Source: Desulfitobacterium_A sp034927245
GTDB lineage: Bacteria > Bacillota > Desulfitobacteriia > Desulfitobacteriales > Desulfitobacteriaceae
Reading direction: 5' to 3'
Length of the DNA: 64,000 nucleotides
NCBI RefSeq assembly: GCF_034927245.1
Contig: NZ_JAYFQK010000039.1
Span: 19,425 to 83,424, forward strand
In this document: piece after piece, positions 1-9,797 of the stretch
How positions within the stretch are numbered: the stretch's first letter is position 1
Layout: each line of letters begins with the position of its first letter
The notes under the pieces: generated by a model
What the model was told of the DNA's origin: nothing
Seen by the model: only the letters and a program-made list of their open reading frames with translations
Databases searched by the model: none
Program-made: the position numbers and the translations under genes

Positions 1-114
1 AGCATCTGTTATCACGATTGAATTTGCAGCTGCTTCTAAAGCCGCAATTTGTAATTGACTAAATTTCCCCTGCTTAAATTTGGAAAGCGGTTTTAGCCGA
101 TACTTTTTTATCAT
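1..114 (-). CDS. PAS-domain protein, 5' end only
   Basis: An open frame of 38 codons runs from an ATG at 114 off the left edge with no stop. A GAGAGG ribosome site lies 9 bases upstream of the ATG. The last visible residues, LEAAANSIVITDA, are a typical first strand of a PAS sensor domain as found in diguanylate cyclases, histidine kinases and sigma-54 activators. The output domain lies outside the window, so the function beyond PAS sensing cannot be stated. It is transcribed divergently from peptidase T. Confidence 0.6.
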   Translation of the reverse strand, partial: MIKKYRLKPLSKFKQGKFSQLQIAALEAAANSIVITDA

Positions 115-343
115 TACCCATCGCCTCTCTGGTAAGCCAGTCCTGGTGTGACTCAATTTCCTATGATGCGATTTATTTAGAATAATTACAAAGTTAATAT
201 AGAACATTATACCTTATTTGATCTTAATTATCACTCGTTTTTTTAAAGAATTATTATTAATATATTACAAATTTTTTTCACTTTATTGTACATTTCTCAG
301 GAATTGTGTCAAACTATTAATAAAAAGAAAACGGAGGAAGACC

Positions 344-1591
344 ATGACAGTCATTGAACGATTTCTCAAATATGTACAGATAAATACACAATCCAATGAA
401 GAATCAACCTCTATCCCAAGCACTTCATGTCAGTTTTCATTGGGTAAAGTATTAGTTGAAGAACTCAAAGATTTGGAACTAGCGAGCATAAAACAGGATA
501 ATAAAGGATATGTTTATGCGTTTCTTCCCTCAAATACCAACTCAAACGTACCTTCAATCGGTTTTATTGCTCATATGGATACAAGTCCTGATCTATCAGG
601 CAGCCATGTCTTACCCCAGATCATTAAAAACTACTCCGGCGGTGATATTATCTTAAATCCCGCTGAAAATATTATCCTATCACCAATCGATTTTCCGGAA
701 CTCAAAACCTATATGGGTCATGATCTGATAACAACAGATGGAACAACCCTGTTGGGCGCGGATGATAAGGCTGGTATAGCCATAATCATGGCGGCACTCA
801 GCTATTTACAAGAACACCCGGCAATTCCGCACGGCAAAATCTGTATTGGCTTTACCCCTGATGAAGAGATCGGCCGCGGGGCAGATCATTTTGACGTAAA
901 TGGATTCGGGGCAGACTTTGCCTATACGGTTGACGGGGGACCTATCGGTGAATTGGAATATGAAAATTTCAACGCGGCCAAAGCGGTTGTCAAAGTTCAC
1001 GGCCGCAATGTACACCCCGGCAGTGCAAAGGGAAAAATGATAAATTCCCTGCTATTGGCTCAAGAGTTTATATCCCTTCTCCCGCCCGAAGAAACCCCCG
1101 CACATACCGAAGGTTATCAAGGGTTTTACCACTTAGGCAGCATCCATGGAGATGTCGAGGAAACTAAGATCGAATACATTCTTCGTGACTTTGAACGTCA
1201 AGGTTTAGAACGCCGTAAAGAACTCATGAAAAAAGTTCTTAACCGGTTGCAAGAAAAACACGGGGAAAAGTGCTTTACATTAGAAATCACGGATCAATAC
1301 CAAAATATGCGCGAGAAAATAGAACCTGTCATGCATATTGTGAAAATTGCTCAACAAGCCATGGAAGAAGTCGGCGTAGAACCCAAAATTTCACCGATTC
1401 GCGGCGGAACGGACGGAGCCAGGCTGTCGTATATGGGCTTACCGACGCCAAACCTGTTTACAGGTGGGCATAACGCGCATGGCAAGTATGAATTCATTCC
1501 GACCTTTGCCCTTGAAAAAGGAGTCGAAGTTGTTCTTAAAATTATTGAACTATCCCACCTCGTAGCTGTCCAATCTTCTTCCAACGATTAG
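344..1591 (+). CDS. pepT: Peptidase T (tripeptide aminopeptidase)
   Basis: This is a cytoplasmic M20B zinc aminopeptidase that releases the N-terminal residue of tripeptides. The 415-aa length is close to the family norm of about 410. Metal and catalytic motifs are in order: HMD near residues 77-79, the ADDKAG aspartate near 140, the paired glutamates of PDEEIG near 174, VDGG near 197 and the late GGHNAHG histidines. The ATG at 344 is chosen because GGAGG lies 6 bases upstream; the frame extends upstream but that part is not peptidase-like. The last 42 bases overlap the end of the convergent MFS gene. Confidence 0.95.
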   Translation: MTVIERFLKYVQINTQSNEESTSIPSTSCQFSLGKVLVEELKDLELASIKQDNKGYVYAFLPSNTNSNVPSIGFIAHMDTSPDLSGSHVLPQIIKNYSGGDIILNPAENIILSPIDFPELKTYMGHDLITTDGTTLLGADDKAGIAIIMAALSYLQEHPAIPHGKICIGFTPDEEIGRGADHFDVNGFGADFAYTVDGGPIGELEYENFNAAKAVVKVHGRNVHPGSAKGKMINSLLLAQEFISLLPPEETPAHTEGYQGFYHLGSIHGDVEETKIEYILRDFERQGLERRKELMKKVLNRLQEKHGEKCFTLEITDQYQNMREKIEPVMHIVKIAQQAMEEVGVEPKISPIRGGTDGARLSYMGLPTPNLFTGGHNAHGKYEFIPTFALEKGVEVVLKIIELSHLVAVQSSSND

Positions 1592-2713
1592 AACTGTACT
1601 CAATAGAAGAATAGCACCGATCACATAGGGTAATTGGACCGCTAGACCAAATAGGGCTCCACCAATAACCGGTCCCAAAATTCGCCCCAAGCTTGCAAAG
1701 GATTGAAATATTCCGAGTGAAGCCCCCTGACTCCGAATGGACTGTTTCGTCACAAGAGCAGAACTGGTAGGGGTTATTAGAGAATTCCCAACCATAAAAA
1801 TAACAGTTGCGAGAACTAAAGTTATAATATTCGGTGCCAAAAGGATAAAGATCAAACCGAAAGCGCAGAAAAATACTCCTGCTTTGACAAGTTTCGCATC
1901 TCCTACGCGTTTTACCAATCTGCCGATTAAGCCCCCTTGAACAATAACCCCAACTATACCAAGGATAGCAAACGTTGTTCCCATCTCTTTCGGACCGAAC
2001 CCTACTTTAACTGCTGCCAGCATTGCAAATGTGGTTTCAAACATGGCCATGGTAAAACTATTGATAAAGTTAAAAACATATAACGGAAAGAGAGTATCCT
2101 TAGTTATTTCCAAACCGAGATGGGGGATCTTCTTATCAGTTGGGGTGCTTGATTGTTTTAAGGTCTCCGGTAAAAAGGCCAAAGCAAAAGGAAGAATAGC
2201 CAGAGCTAAAATCCCGGCAACAAAAAATGGGGTTGAAAAACTGGAATGTCCTAACCAGCCCCCTATTGCCGGACCGAATACCATGCCAAGACCCATCGCT
2301 GCGCCAATCATTCCCATGCTCTTCGAGCGATCCGCCCCTTCTGTGATATCCGCTAAATAGGCCATCGAAGTCGGCAGTGTTGCGGATGAAACAACTCCGG
2401 ATAATGCGCGAACTGCAATCAAAAGCCATAGATTATGGATAAAACCGAATAGGATAAACGTCAATCCGTATCCGCTTATACCAATCATCAATACAGGTCT
2501 GCGTCCGATACGGTCAGAAAGACGCCCCCAAAAAGGAGCAAAGAAAAACTGCATAATCGAATAAGCGGACATAAAAAGTCCAAGGGAGAATGCATTTCCC
2601 CCCAGATCCTGAACAAGATAAGGCAGAATGGGAATTACAATCCCAAATCCAACCATGACAAAGAATTGGACTAAAACGATGATAATCATCGGGCGAATAT
2701 ATTTTTTATCCAT
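1550..2713 (-). CDS. MFS multidrug-efflux-type transporter
   Basis: A 387-aa protein with about 12 hydrophobic segments. The drug:H+ antiporter signature WGRLSDRIGRRPVL lies in the loop between helices 2 and 3, and an antiporter motif-C-like region (GPAIGG) in helix 5. It belongs to the DHA1 group (TetA/Bmr/NorA-like); the substrate is unknown. An AGAGGGG site precedes the ATG. A MarR-family gene lies 45 bases upstream on the same strand, the standard arrangement for an inducible efflux pump in an operon with its repressor. Confidence 0.88.
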   Translation of the reverse strand: MDKKYIRPMIIIVLVQFFVMVGFGIVIPILPYLVQDLGGNAFSLGLFMSAYSIMQFFFAPFWGRLSDRIGRRPVLMIGISGYGLTFILFGFIHNLWLLIAVRALSGVVSSATLPTSMAYLADITEGADRSKSMGMIGAAMGLGMVFGPAIGGWLGHSSFSTPFFVAGILALAILPFALAFLPETLKQSSTPTDKKIPHLGLEITKDTLFPLYVFNFINSFTMAMFETTFAMLAAVKVGFGPKEMGTTFAILGIVGVIVQGGLIGRLVKRVGDAKLVKAGVFFCAFGLIFILLAPNIITLVLATVIFMVGNSLITPTSSALVTKQSIRSQGASLGIFQSFASLGRILGPVIGGALFGLAVQLPYVIGAILLLSTVLIVGRRLDSYEVG

Positions 2714-2758
2714 GTATCTAACAATCCCCTCTGTAGCTAATTATTTATATATTATTTT

Positions 2759-3193
2759 TCAGGTTACGTTATCTTCCAGCTCTGTTAAAACCCGTAGGAT
2801 TCGGGCAAGGTGCCGATTAAAGACTTCTATTTCATCTTCTCCTAACTGTTCTTCCATTTTATGATAAACATCAAGCATTCTTTCATTTAAGAGATTTAAC
2901 TGCTTACGACCTTCCTCAGACAGTTGGATCACAACCAACCGACGATCCTCTTCACTTCGCTCCCGCGTAATCAAGTTTTGTTTAAATAACCGATCCACAA
3001 AGCCGGTTACCGCCCCCAAGGTAACCCCAAAATGTTTTGCAATTTCCGAAGGGGTACAGCTATTACTTCGCTCAATATAATTAAGAAAATGAAACTGATG
3101 GAGGGAAATAGATCCATCCTTAGCCTGCAAACAGCGTTCAAATTTTTGACCGATCATATGCAGCATAACTTGGGTTTCATAGAATTTTTGCAT
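2759..3193 (-). CDS. MarR-family transcriptional regulator
   Basis: A 144-aa winged-helix regulator. It has the MarR pattern: helix-turn-helix TPSEIAKHFGVTLGAVTGFVDRL near residues 47-69, then the wing RSEEDRRLVVIQLSEEG with the conserved DRR. It probably represses its own operon, which includes the MFS pump immediately downstream. The start ATG has AAAGGGGTG upstream. The ribosome site overlaps a short inverted repeat (CCCC...GGGG, 3204-3215) that could be an operator or could be chance. The ligand is unknown. Confidence 0.9.
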   Translation of the reverse strand: MQKFYETQVMLHMIGQKFERCLQAKDGSISLHQFHFLNYIERSNSCTPSEIAKHFGVTLGAVTGFVDRLFKQNLITRERSEEDRRLVVIQLSEEGRKQLNLLNERMLDVYHKMEEQLGEDEIEVFNRHLARILRVLTELEDNVT

Positions 3194-3281
3194 GTCTTTT
3201 TCACCCCTTTACGGGGTTAATTATATACTACATAAACAATTATAACAATAAAGTAATAATCAATTTATAAGATTTATAAAA

Positions 3282-4115
3282 TTAAAAATCTAAGAATTCA
3301 ATACATGAGGGAAAAAACAGTTCTAAAACAGTCTCCAACTCCGAATCTTGTAACCCATCGTTTACAAGAAAAACAGGAAGCGTTTCTGACCTAAACGGTG
3401 TATTTTGCTTTATCCATTGTTGCAAGGCGTTAGAATAACAGAAGACATCTTGTAGTCCAAGCTGACGCTCAAGCAGATAATACAGCACCGATAAACTCAT
3501 CTCATCTAAGAAGGCTGCCTGTGAATAACCCTCTCGTTGCCGCTGATAAAATTGTCGTAAATATATAATCTTTGAATCATCCCATTCCGGATGATTTTGA
3601 AAAGCATAAGCATTCGCTAGAGTTTCTTCAAAGCATTCAACTGTTCCCCAGAATTGACAATACTTATCCCGTTTATAATTTCTGTAATAGGAATACTGTA
3701 ATTCTGAATTCTTGTGTTTCCGAGCATGTGCACTGCGTTCGACAAAACATTCCATAAGATAATGAAAGGCGCCATGGGATTGAATACATTCTAAAGCAAA
3801 CGGATGTGCTTGAGCAATTGGGAGTTTCGTAGTTTCTAAAATATTAAGCAGGAAGGCAGCAAAATAGCTCAAATATATATATAAACCGTACTCAGTTCCA
3901 TTGAAATGATACGGACAATAAGTAGCAATCATATCTAAATTCTCACACCGTTTTTCGCTGAAATACGGCTCTGTCCAGCTTAATTTCTGTTTAAACCACT
4001 GTATCGGTTTACGTTGCAGCCGCTTGATTGCCAGCCTGGAAAGTTCTAAGGTTTCCCAGTCCGGCACAGAATAAATAGTATCTAATCCCGTATCGGGATG
4101 TTCAAATTTATTCAA
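3282..4115 (-). CDS. Unrecognised 277-aa protein with HxxxH motif
   Basis: I do not recognise this family. The protein is soluble, rich in aromatic residues and histidine, with no clear signal peptide or transmembrane segment. A motif HGAFHYLME is followed about 55 residues later by ECFEETLANAYAF; the HxxxH...E spacing resembles zinc-binding sites of gluzincin-like peptidases, but this is only a pattern. Translation starts at TTG (4115), supported by AGGGGAAGG just upstream. It lies between MarR and htpG on the same strand and is probably its own unit, because a terminator separates it from htpG. Confidence 0.75.
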   Translation of the reverse strand: MNKFEHPDTGLDTIYSVPDWETLELSRLAIKRLQRKPIQWFKQKLSWTEPYFSEKRCENLDMIATYCPYHFNGTEYGLYIYLSYFAAFLLNILETTKLPIAQAHPFALECIQSHGAFHYLMECFVERSAHARKHKNSELQYSYYRNYKRDKYCQFWGTVECFEETLANAYAFQNHPEWDDSKIIYLRQFYQRQREGYSQAAFLDEMSLSVLYYLLERQLGLQDVFCYSNALQQWIKQNTPFRSETLPVFLVNDGLQDSELETVLELFFPSCIEFLDF

Positions 4116-4220
4116 TAACCTTCCCCTTGCTTTCCTAAGGCATATTCTTAAGAAAACATATGCGGTAGATCTATTCCCCAGACCAATAGCTCTTCTTCAT
4201 ATTTAATATAGATTAATGAA

Positions 4221-4257
4221 AAGCCGGTACCTCCTATAATACAAGAAGTACCGGCTT
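4221..4257 (-). terminator. Intrinsic terminator after htpG
   Basis: A perfect 10-bp inverted repeat (AAGCCGGTAC / GTACCGGCTT) with a 17-base loop begins 17 bases beyond the htpG stop. On the minus strand it is followed by TTTTCATT. Confidence 0.7.
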
Positions 4258-4274
4258 AACTAATATCGATTAAA

Positions 4275-6122
4275 TTACCCTAAGGCTTTTTCCAAAATCT
4301 CATTGAGACGGTTAACCATGCCACGCGGATCTACAATAATTCCGGCGGCAATTTGAGCATTTGCAAAAAGTTGATCCACCGCAACCTGAGCAAAAGAATC
4401 CTCTTGCTTGCGCAGCTCATTAAGGCGCAGAATCAATGTATGTTTAGGATTGATTTCGAGGATACCGGCGGGAACATCCTGTAAATCCCGATTCATTAAT
4501 TGCATCATTCGCTGCATACTATGTGTTCCATACGGGCTAAGAATAAGGGCTGGGCTGTCAATCAGACGTTTTGATTCACGAATTTCTGTAACTTTCGTTC
4601 CAAGCCGTTCTTTTAACCAGTCCATGAACGTTTTAAGTTCGTCCCCTTCCAGGCCTTCGGTTCCATCCTCTTCTTTATCGTCACGCGTTAAATCGAGGTC
4701 TGCTTGATCGGCAGAAATCAGCTTTTTACCCTCGTATTCCCCGACCGTCATTAGTATATAATCATCAATTGAATCATGAGTATAAATCACTTCATAACCT
4801 TTATCTCTGAAAACTTCGAGATAAGGACCTGCTTCAATGACTTCACGACTCGGGCCATTGACATAATAGATTGCTTCTTGTCCTTCTTTCATTCGGCTTA
4901 CATAATCCGACAAAGAAAGCAGGTTATTATCTTCTGTTTGTGAAGAAGACTCAAATCGCAGGAGCTTCATCAGTTGATCCCGATGCGTGAAATCATTTGC
5001 TGCGCCTTCTTTAAGGAAGATTCCGAATTCCTTCCAAAATTCCTTGTATTTTTCGGAGTCATTCTTCGCTTGTTCCTCAAGAAATTTAAGAAAACGAGTG
5101 GTGACTACCTTATTTAACTTCGCTACTAAAGCGCTATCCTGCATCGTCTCACGAGAGATATTTAAGGGGAGTTCCTCGCTGTCGACGACACCCTGTACAA
5201 AGCGCAGCCATTCAGGGAGGATATCTTTTGCTTGAGACTGAATGAGGACTTTTTTACAATACAGATTTATACTGGGTTCCATTCGCCCAAATCCGAGCTT
5301 TTCAATATTATTCTTAGGTACAAATAAAAGCGAATTAATATTGATCGGAGCATCGGAAGAAAAATGGAGACGAAAAAGGGGTTCATCATAAGCATTGGCG
5401 ATAAACTTATAGAATTCGTTATATTCCTCGTCCGTGATTTCATTCTTATTTTTAGTCCAAAGGGCCTGAACTGTATTAACATTCTCCCCATCGACACTTA
5501 CAGGATAAGGAACAAAGCTCGAGTATTGCTTAATCACCCGTTTTACATTCTCCGGTTTAGCATAATCTTCTTCCTCTTTTTTTAAGTGGAGAACGATTCG
5601 GGTTCCACGCGGTAACTCTTCTGTTTCCTCAATAGTATAGCTTCCCTTCCCATCCGATTCCCAGATATAGCTCAAACCTTCCGGATGGTAGGAACGCGTG
5701 TACAGGGTTACCTTTTCAGCAACCATAAAAGCGGAATAAAAACCAACCCCAAATTGGCCAATCAGATTTAAATCTTTTTTATCCCCTGCTTCTGCTAAAT
5801 TTTGAACAAAAGCCTTAGATCCGGAATGGGCAATCGTTCCGAGATTTTCGGTTAATTCTTCCTTTGTCATTCCAATACCCGCATCGGTGATCGTCAGGGT
5901 GTGCTCATCTAGATTAGTGGTAATTTTAATTTCTAAGGGAATATCCTTGTCCTTGATATCTTGACCGGAAATCTGTTGGAAATGAAGTTTCTCCATTGCA
6001 TCCGATGCATTGGAAATAAGCTCTCTTAAAAAAATCTCTTTGTCAGTGTAAAGTGAGTTAATCACAATATCCAACAATTGCTGGATTTCAGTTTGAAATT
6101 CCTTTGTTTCTGGTGTACTCAT
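4275..6122 (-). CDS. htpG: Chaperone HtpG (Hsp90 family)
   Basis: An ATP-dependent cytosolic Hsp90 chaperone. At 615 aa it is full length. The N-terminal GHKL ATPase motifs are intact: FLRELISNASDAMEK near residue 30, DAGIGMTKEEL near 80 and GQFGVGFYSAFM near 120. The middle-domain arginine region PLNISRETMQ is present. CAGGAGG precedes the ATG by 7 bases. It is monocistronic: it has its own terminator and is divergent from rmuC. No CIRCE or other heat-shock operator was visible in the 196 bases upstream. Confidence 0.97.
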   Translation of the reverse strand: MSTPETKEFQTEIQQLLDIVINSLYTDKEIFLRELISNASDAMEKLHFQQISGQDIKDKDIPLEIKITTNLDEHTLTITDAGIGMTKEELTENLGTIAHSGSKAFVQNLAEAGDKKDLNLIGQFGVGFYSAFMVAEKVTLYTRSYHPEGLSYIWESDGKGSYTIEETEELPRGTRIVLHLKKEEEDYAKPENVKRVIKQYSSFVPYPVSVDGENVNTVQALWTKNKNEITDEEYNEFYKFIANAYDEPLFRLHFSSDAPININSLLFVPKNNIEKLGFGRMEPSINLYCKKVLIQSQAKDILPEWLRFVQGVVDSEELPLNISRETMQDSALVAKLNKVVTTRFLKFLEEQAKNDSEKYKEFWKEFGIFLKEGAANDFTHRDQLMKLLRFESSSQTEDNNLLSLSDYVSRMKEGQEAIYYVNGPSREVIEAGPYLEVFRDKGYEVIYTHDSIDDYILMTVGEYEGKKLISADQADLDLTRDDKEEDGTEGLEGDELKTFMDWLKERLGTKVTEIRESKRLIDSPALILSPYGTHSMQRMMQLMNRDLQDVPAGILEINPKHTLILRLNELRKQEDSFAQVAVDQLFANAQIAAGIIVDPRGMVNRLNEILEKALG

Positions 6123-6318
6123 TTCGTTTGCCTCCTGAAATTGTCCGCTTCTAAATTAAGGTATCGTATTAAATCGTATTAATATATTATTATAGTCAAT
6201 ATTAGTCAGACTTCAAGATTAAGGATAGAGAAAATAATAAAGTACGAAAAATTGTCGTTATTATATGATAAAGTAAAAGAAACACGTCTATAAAATACCA
6301 ATCATATGGAGGGACATC

Positions 6319-7644
6319 ATGACAGAAACCTTGATTATCGTCTTAAACGGGTTTGCCGTTTTAGTCATTATCCTTTTACTTATTGTCTTGAATCAGATAA
6401 GGCATCTCAATCTTACTTCATTGGAAAATCGGCTTCAATACTTAGAGAAGAACCTACAGAATCAAAGTTCGGCTCTCCTGCAAGAAATAGCGCGCAATCG
6501 TGAAGAAACGAGTAATAACGCCCGTCTGACCCGTGAGGAACAAAATCAATCACTTCAACGCTTCAATGATTCAGTTTTAGTACAGATGGCTGAAATCTCC
6601 AAACTCCAACGCAATCAGTTGGATATTTTCTCCGGACAGATGAATCATTTAACTCAAACCACAGAACAAAAAGTCGAACTTCTGCGCAAAACGGTGGAAA
6701 ACCAACTTCAGCATCTTCAACAGGACAATGCCCAAAAGCTTGAACAAATGCGTATAACTGTCGATGAAAAACTCACTTCAACCTTAGAACAGCGGCTTGG
6801 TGAATCCTTTAAACTGGTCAGCGAACGTCTGGAAATGGTTTATAAAGGACTTGGTGAGATGCGAACCCTTGCCTCCGGAGTTGGAGATCTGAAAAAAGTC
6901 TTGACTAATGTTAAAACGCGCGGGATTTGGGGAGAAGTCGAGCTTGGCAATCTTCTTGAGCAGGTTCTGACTCCCGAACAGTATGCCTTGAACGTTGCCA
7001 CTAAACATGGGAGCAATGATCGTGTTGAATTTGCCATTAGAATCCCCGCTAAAGACAGCAATGACAGTATAGTCTGGTTACCCATTGATGCGAAATTCCC
7101 GCTGGAGGACTATGAACGTCTTATAGATGCCCAAGATCAAGCAGACCTCCCTTTAATTGAGGAAACCGGTAAAGCGCTGGAAAACCGAATCAAAGCGGAG
7201 GCCAAATCCATTCATACCAAATACATTGATCCCCCCTACACAACAGACTTCGGGATTCTCTTTCTCCCTATTGAAGGGCTTTATGCTGAAGTTCTCCGTC
7301 GGCCGGGGCTTTTTGATCAAATACAACGTGATCTTAAGGTAATAATCACCGGGCCCACTACGCTGGCCGCCCTCCTTAATAGTTTACAAATGGGCTTTAG
7401 GACTCTTGCCATCGAAAAACATTCCAGTGAAGTCTGGAATCTACTCGGTGCAGTAAAAACTGAATTTGGCAAGTTCGTTGAAATTCTAGAAAAGACGCAG
7501 AAAAAACTCCAAGAAGCAAGCAACAGCATTGAAACTGCTGCTAAAAAGTCGCGAACTATTCAACGAAAATTAAAAACTGTTCAAACGTTACCCAACGAAG
7601 AGAGTGTGCTTTTGTTAGAATCTGCTTCAGACATTAAGGAGTAA
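6319..7644 (+). CDS. rmuC: DNA recombination protein RmuC
   Basis: A 441-aa protein with one N-terminal membrane helix (about residues 4-26). A long coiled coil rich in Q, E and K follows (about 30-170). Then comes the RmuC nuclease-like core, with GVGDLKKVLTNVKTRGIWGE near 185 and VEFAIRIP...PIDAKFPLEDYERL near 235-260. In Escherichia coli RmuC limits recombination between short repeats. GGAGGG lies 6 bases before the ATG. It is monocistronic, converging on an MFS gene across a shared terminator. Confidence 0.95.
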   Translation: MTETLIIVLNGFAVLVIILLLIVLNQIRHLNLTSLENRLQYLEKNLQNQSSALLQEIARNREETSNNARLTREEQNQSLQRFNDSVLVQMAEISKLQRNQLDIFSGQMNHLTQTTEQKVELLRKTVENQLQHLQQDNAQKLEQMRITVDEKLTSTLEQRLGESFKLVSERLEMVYKGLGEMRTLASGVGDLKKVLTNVKTRGIWGEVELGNLLEQVLTPEQYALNVATKHGSNDRVEFAIRIPAKDSNDSIVWLPIDAKFPLEDYERLIDAQDQADLPLIEETGKALENRIKAEAKSIHTKYIDPPYTTDFGILFLPIEGLYAEVLRRPGLFDQIQRDLKVIITGPTTLAALLNSLQMGFRTLAIEKHSSEVWNLLGAVKTEFGKFVEILEKTQKKLQEASNSIETAAKKSRTIQRKLKTVQTLPNEESVLLLESASDIKE

Positions 7645-7722
7645 TTACAAAATAGGATAAGTTCTAAACGTAATTATATACGATGATCATTTATCGATCA
7701 ATGCAAGAAATTCAAAAGTAAT

Positions 7723-7753
7723 AGGCACACCCTGCTTTAAATCGGGTGTGCCT
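7723..7753. terminator. Bidirectional terminator between rmuC and MFS
   Basis: Stem AGGCACACCC / GGGTGTGCCT with an 11-base loop lies between the convergent genes. T-rich sequence follows on both strands, so it probably serves both. Confidence 0.75.
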
Positions 7754-7786
7754 TCAAATTCATATTTGATTATCTACTACTATCCT

Positions 7787-8968
7787 TTATCTACTACTCT
7801 CCCTTTTTCTTTCACCGGGAATAAAAAATATAATCAAGGCTAGGACTAAAGGAATAATCCCTGTGAGATACATGCCACTATACCCGACAAATTGGGCAAC
7901 CGCTCCGAGAATTATAGACCCTAACCCAATGCCGAAATCAAAGCCGGTGGAATAGGTTGCACTGGCCGCACCTCTACGGTTGGGTGGAACTTTTTGGACT
8001 GACATAGCTTGCAGAGCCGGCATTGCCGCACCGAAGGACACCCCATAGACTATTCCGGCCAGCAGAAAAAGCATAAGGGTATTCGCCCGCGAAAGAAGAA
8101 ACAGGGCGATCATCACACCTAAAAGTCCGGGTACTATGGCAATACCGAAACCTTTCCGGTCGCTTAAACGGCCAAATAGCGGACGTGAAACCATGAGTGC
8201 CAGCGCATACACTGTAAAATACAATCCTATGTTTTCTATTCCCTGTTCCTGAGCATATAGGGCAATAAATGTCACAACAGAACCATATGGCATCGTAAGC
8301 AAGGAAACGATAACAGCTGACTTTAAGGCTTTTCTCTCAAATAGGGCCTTTTTCCCCGAGAGTGGTTTTACGGTAGGATAACGGATTCCCAGACTTAATA
8401 TCAAAGCTATAATAAAGGCAGCAGCCGAAAAAATAAAGACTCCCTTAAACCCATATTGGGATTCTTGGATCAAGTAAAGCCCTAAAGCCGGTCCAATCGC
8501 CATTGCCAGGGTTGAGGCCAAGCCGAAGTAGCCCATACCCTCCCCCAAACGCTTATAGGGAATAATATCCGACGCTACCGTATTAGCGGTTGTACTTGTT
8601 GTCCCCCAGCAAAACCCATGAAAAAAGCGCAAAAATAAGAGAAACAACACAGTCGACGCGGCCATATACGAAAGAGAAAACAAGGAAAAAGCAAGAAAAC
8701 CAATAATAAATATTCTTTTACGGCCAAAAATATCGAGTGCTCTGCCAATAAACGGACGGATGAGTATTGCCGAGAACGAAAATATTCCGACAATAAAACC
8801 CACTTTTGATTCGCTTCCTCCTAAATAACGAGCGTAAGTGGGTAGAACCGGCATAAGGATTTGAAAACCCATAAACATAATAAAGTTTAAAAACAGAAGC
8901 AATATAAAATCCCTGCTTAATAAATTATGAGTTATCTCCTCTTCTTTTTCATTATATTCTTCTTCCAT
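7787..8968 (-). CDS. MFS transporter, efflux type
   Basis: A 393-aa major facilitator with 12 predicted membrane segments after a short acidic N-terminus (MEEEYNEKEEE). The loop 2-3 motif reads GRALDIFGRKR, and the equivalent motif after helix 8 reads GRLSDRKG. The family contains efflux pumps related to YwoG/YfkF; the substrate is unknown. The ribosome site is weak (GAAAGGC about 12 bases upstream). It lies 27 bases after the end of the upstream 194-aa gene and may be coupled to it. Confidence 0.85.
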   Translation of the reverse strand: MEEEYNEKEEEITHNLLSRDFILLLFLNFIMFMGFQILMPVLPTYARYLGGSESKVGFIVGIFSFSAILIRPFIGRALDIFGRKRIFIIGFLAFSLFSLSYMAASTVLFLLFLRFFHGFCWGTTSTTANTVASDIIPYKRLGEGMGYFGLASTLAMAIGPALGLYLIQESQYGFKGVFIFSAAAFIIALILSLGIRYPTVKPLSGKKALFERKALKSAVIVSLLTMPYGSVVTFIALYAQEQGIENIGLYFTVYALALMVSRPLFGRLSDRKGFGIAIVPGLLGVMIALFLLSRANTLMLFLLAGIVYGVSFGAAMPALQAMSVQKVPPNRRGAASATYSTGFDFGIGLGSIILGAVAQFVGYSGMYLTGIIPLVLALIIFFIPGERKRESSR

Positions 8969-8995
8969 TATATTCTATTTAGCCTTTCACGATTT

Positions 8996-9580
8996 CTAAA
9001 TGCTCTTTTTGCTTTCCTGAGAACTTTGCTCGAGCACATCTCCATTCAAACTCCAGCCGATCCGCCCTGATTCAACAGAACGTTGCAGACCCCAGCTTTT
9101 TAAGTATTTAAGCCAAACTCGGAATACATTCTCAGTACGAACACAACTTCTCCAAACCAACTCTAAATGTTCAGAATGAATGGTATAAAGCCTGCTTTCC
9201 AAAGTATGAACTAAATTTAATTGATCTTCTTCGGACATGTTACCTTGACTGGCCTGATAAAGCTTTTCATAGAGGCCCTGAAAAGTGCCGGCATTCGCTA
9301 AATAATGGAGTTTAGCCTGTTCAAGACTGTAAGGGTGAAGCAACACAGATGCGGTTTTAGGAACATATTTAGGTTTAAGCGATGGAGCTGGATTATTTTC
9401 TGAACGAGAATGATTTCTGAGTTTTGTACGATATTCCTTCTTTAGCGGCCTTTTTATACCTGCTTTATTTGAATTTATTTTCCGGGCATTACTCTTGTTA
9501 GAACCGCGGAATCTACGTATATAGTAAAATCCTAAGATCAAGCCAAGGCCAATGATTATGCTTATCCATGAATCATACAT
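8996..9580 (-). CDS. Hypothetical single-pass membrane protein
   Basis: An unrecognised 194-aa protein. Residues about 5-22 form one membrane helix (SIIIGLGLILGFYYIRR). A very basic, low-complexity linker follows (about 23-75). The helical C-terminal domain (about 80-180) has no motif I know. The positive residues after the helix predict a cytoplasmic C-terminus. An AGAGG site lies upstream of the ATG. It probably forms an operon with the MFS gene 27 bases downstream; its role there is unknown. Confidence 0.75.
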   Translation of the reverse strand: MYDSWISIIIGLGLILGFYYIRRFRGSNKSNARKINSNKAGIKRPLKKEYRTKLRNHSRSENNPAPSLKPKYVPKTASVLLHPYSLEQAKLHYLANAGTFQGLYEKLYQASQGNMSEEDQLNLVHTLESRLYTIHSEHLELVWRSCVRTENVFRVWLKYLKSWGLQRSVESGRIGWSLNGDVLEQSSQESKKSI

Positions 9581-9797
9581 ACTCTATCGCCTCTTCCGAG
9601 AAATTAAATATTTAACGTAGACCTGTTCCTTATATTCTATTCATAAAATCGGGCATCTTTACTACCGGATTCTATTTTTCTTTCTATGTTTAAAGTATTT
9701 TACTAAAATATAATTTCATTGTGACATTCGAACTATTTTATTTCTTATATACTTTCTTCTATTCTTTCGACCTGAACAAAGTAAATTCCTCTTTAAT

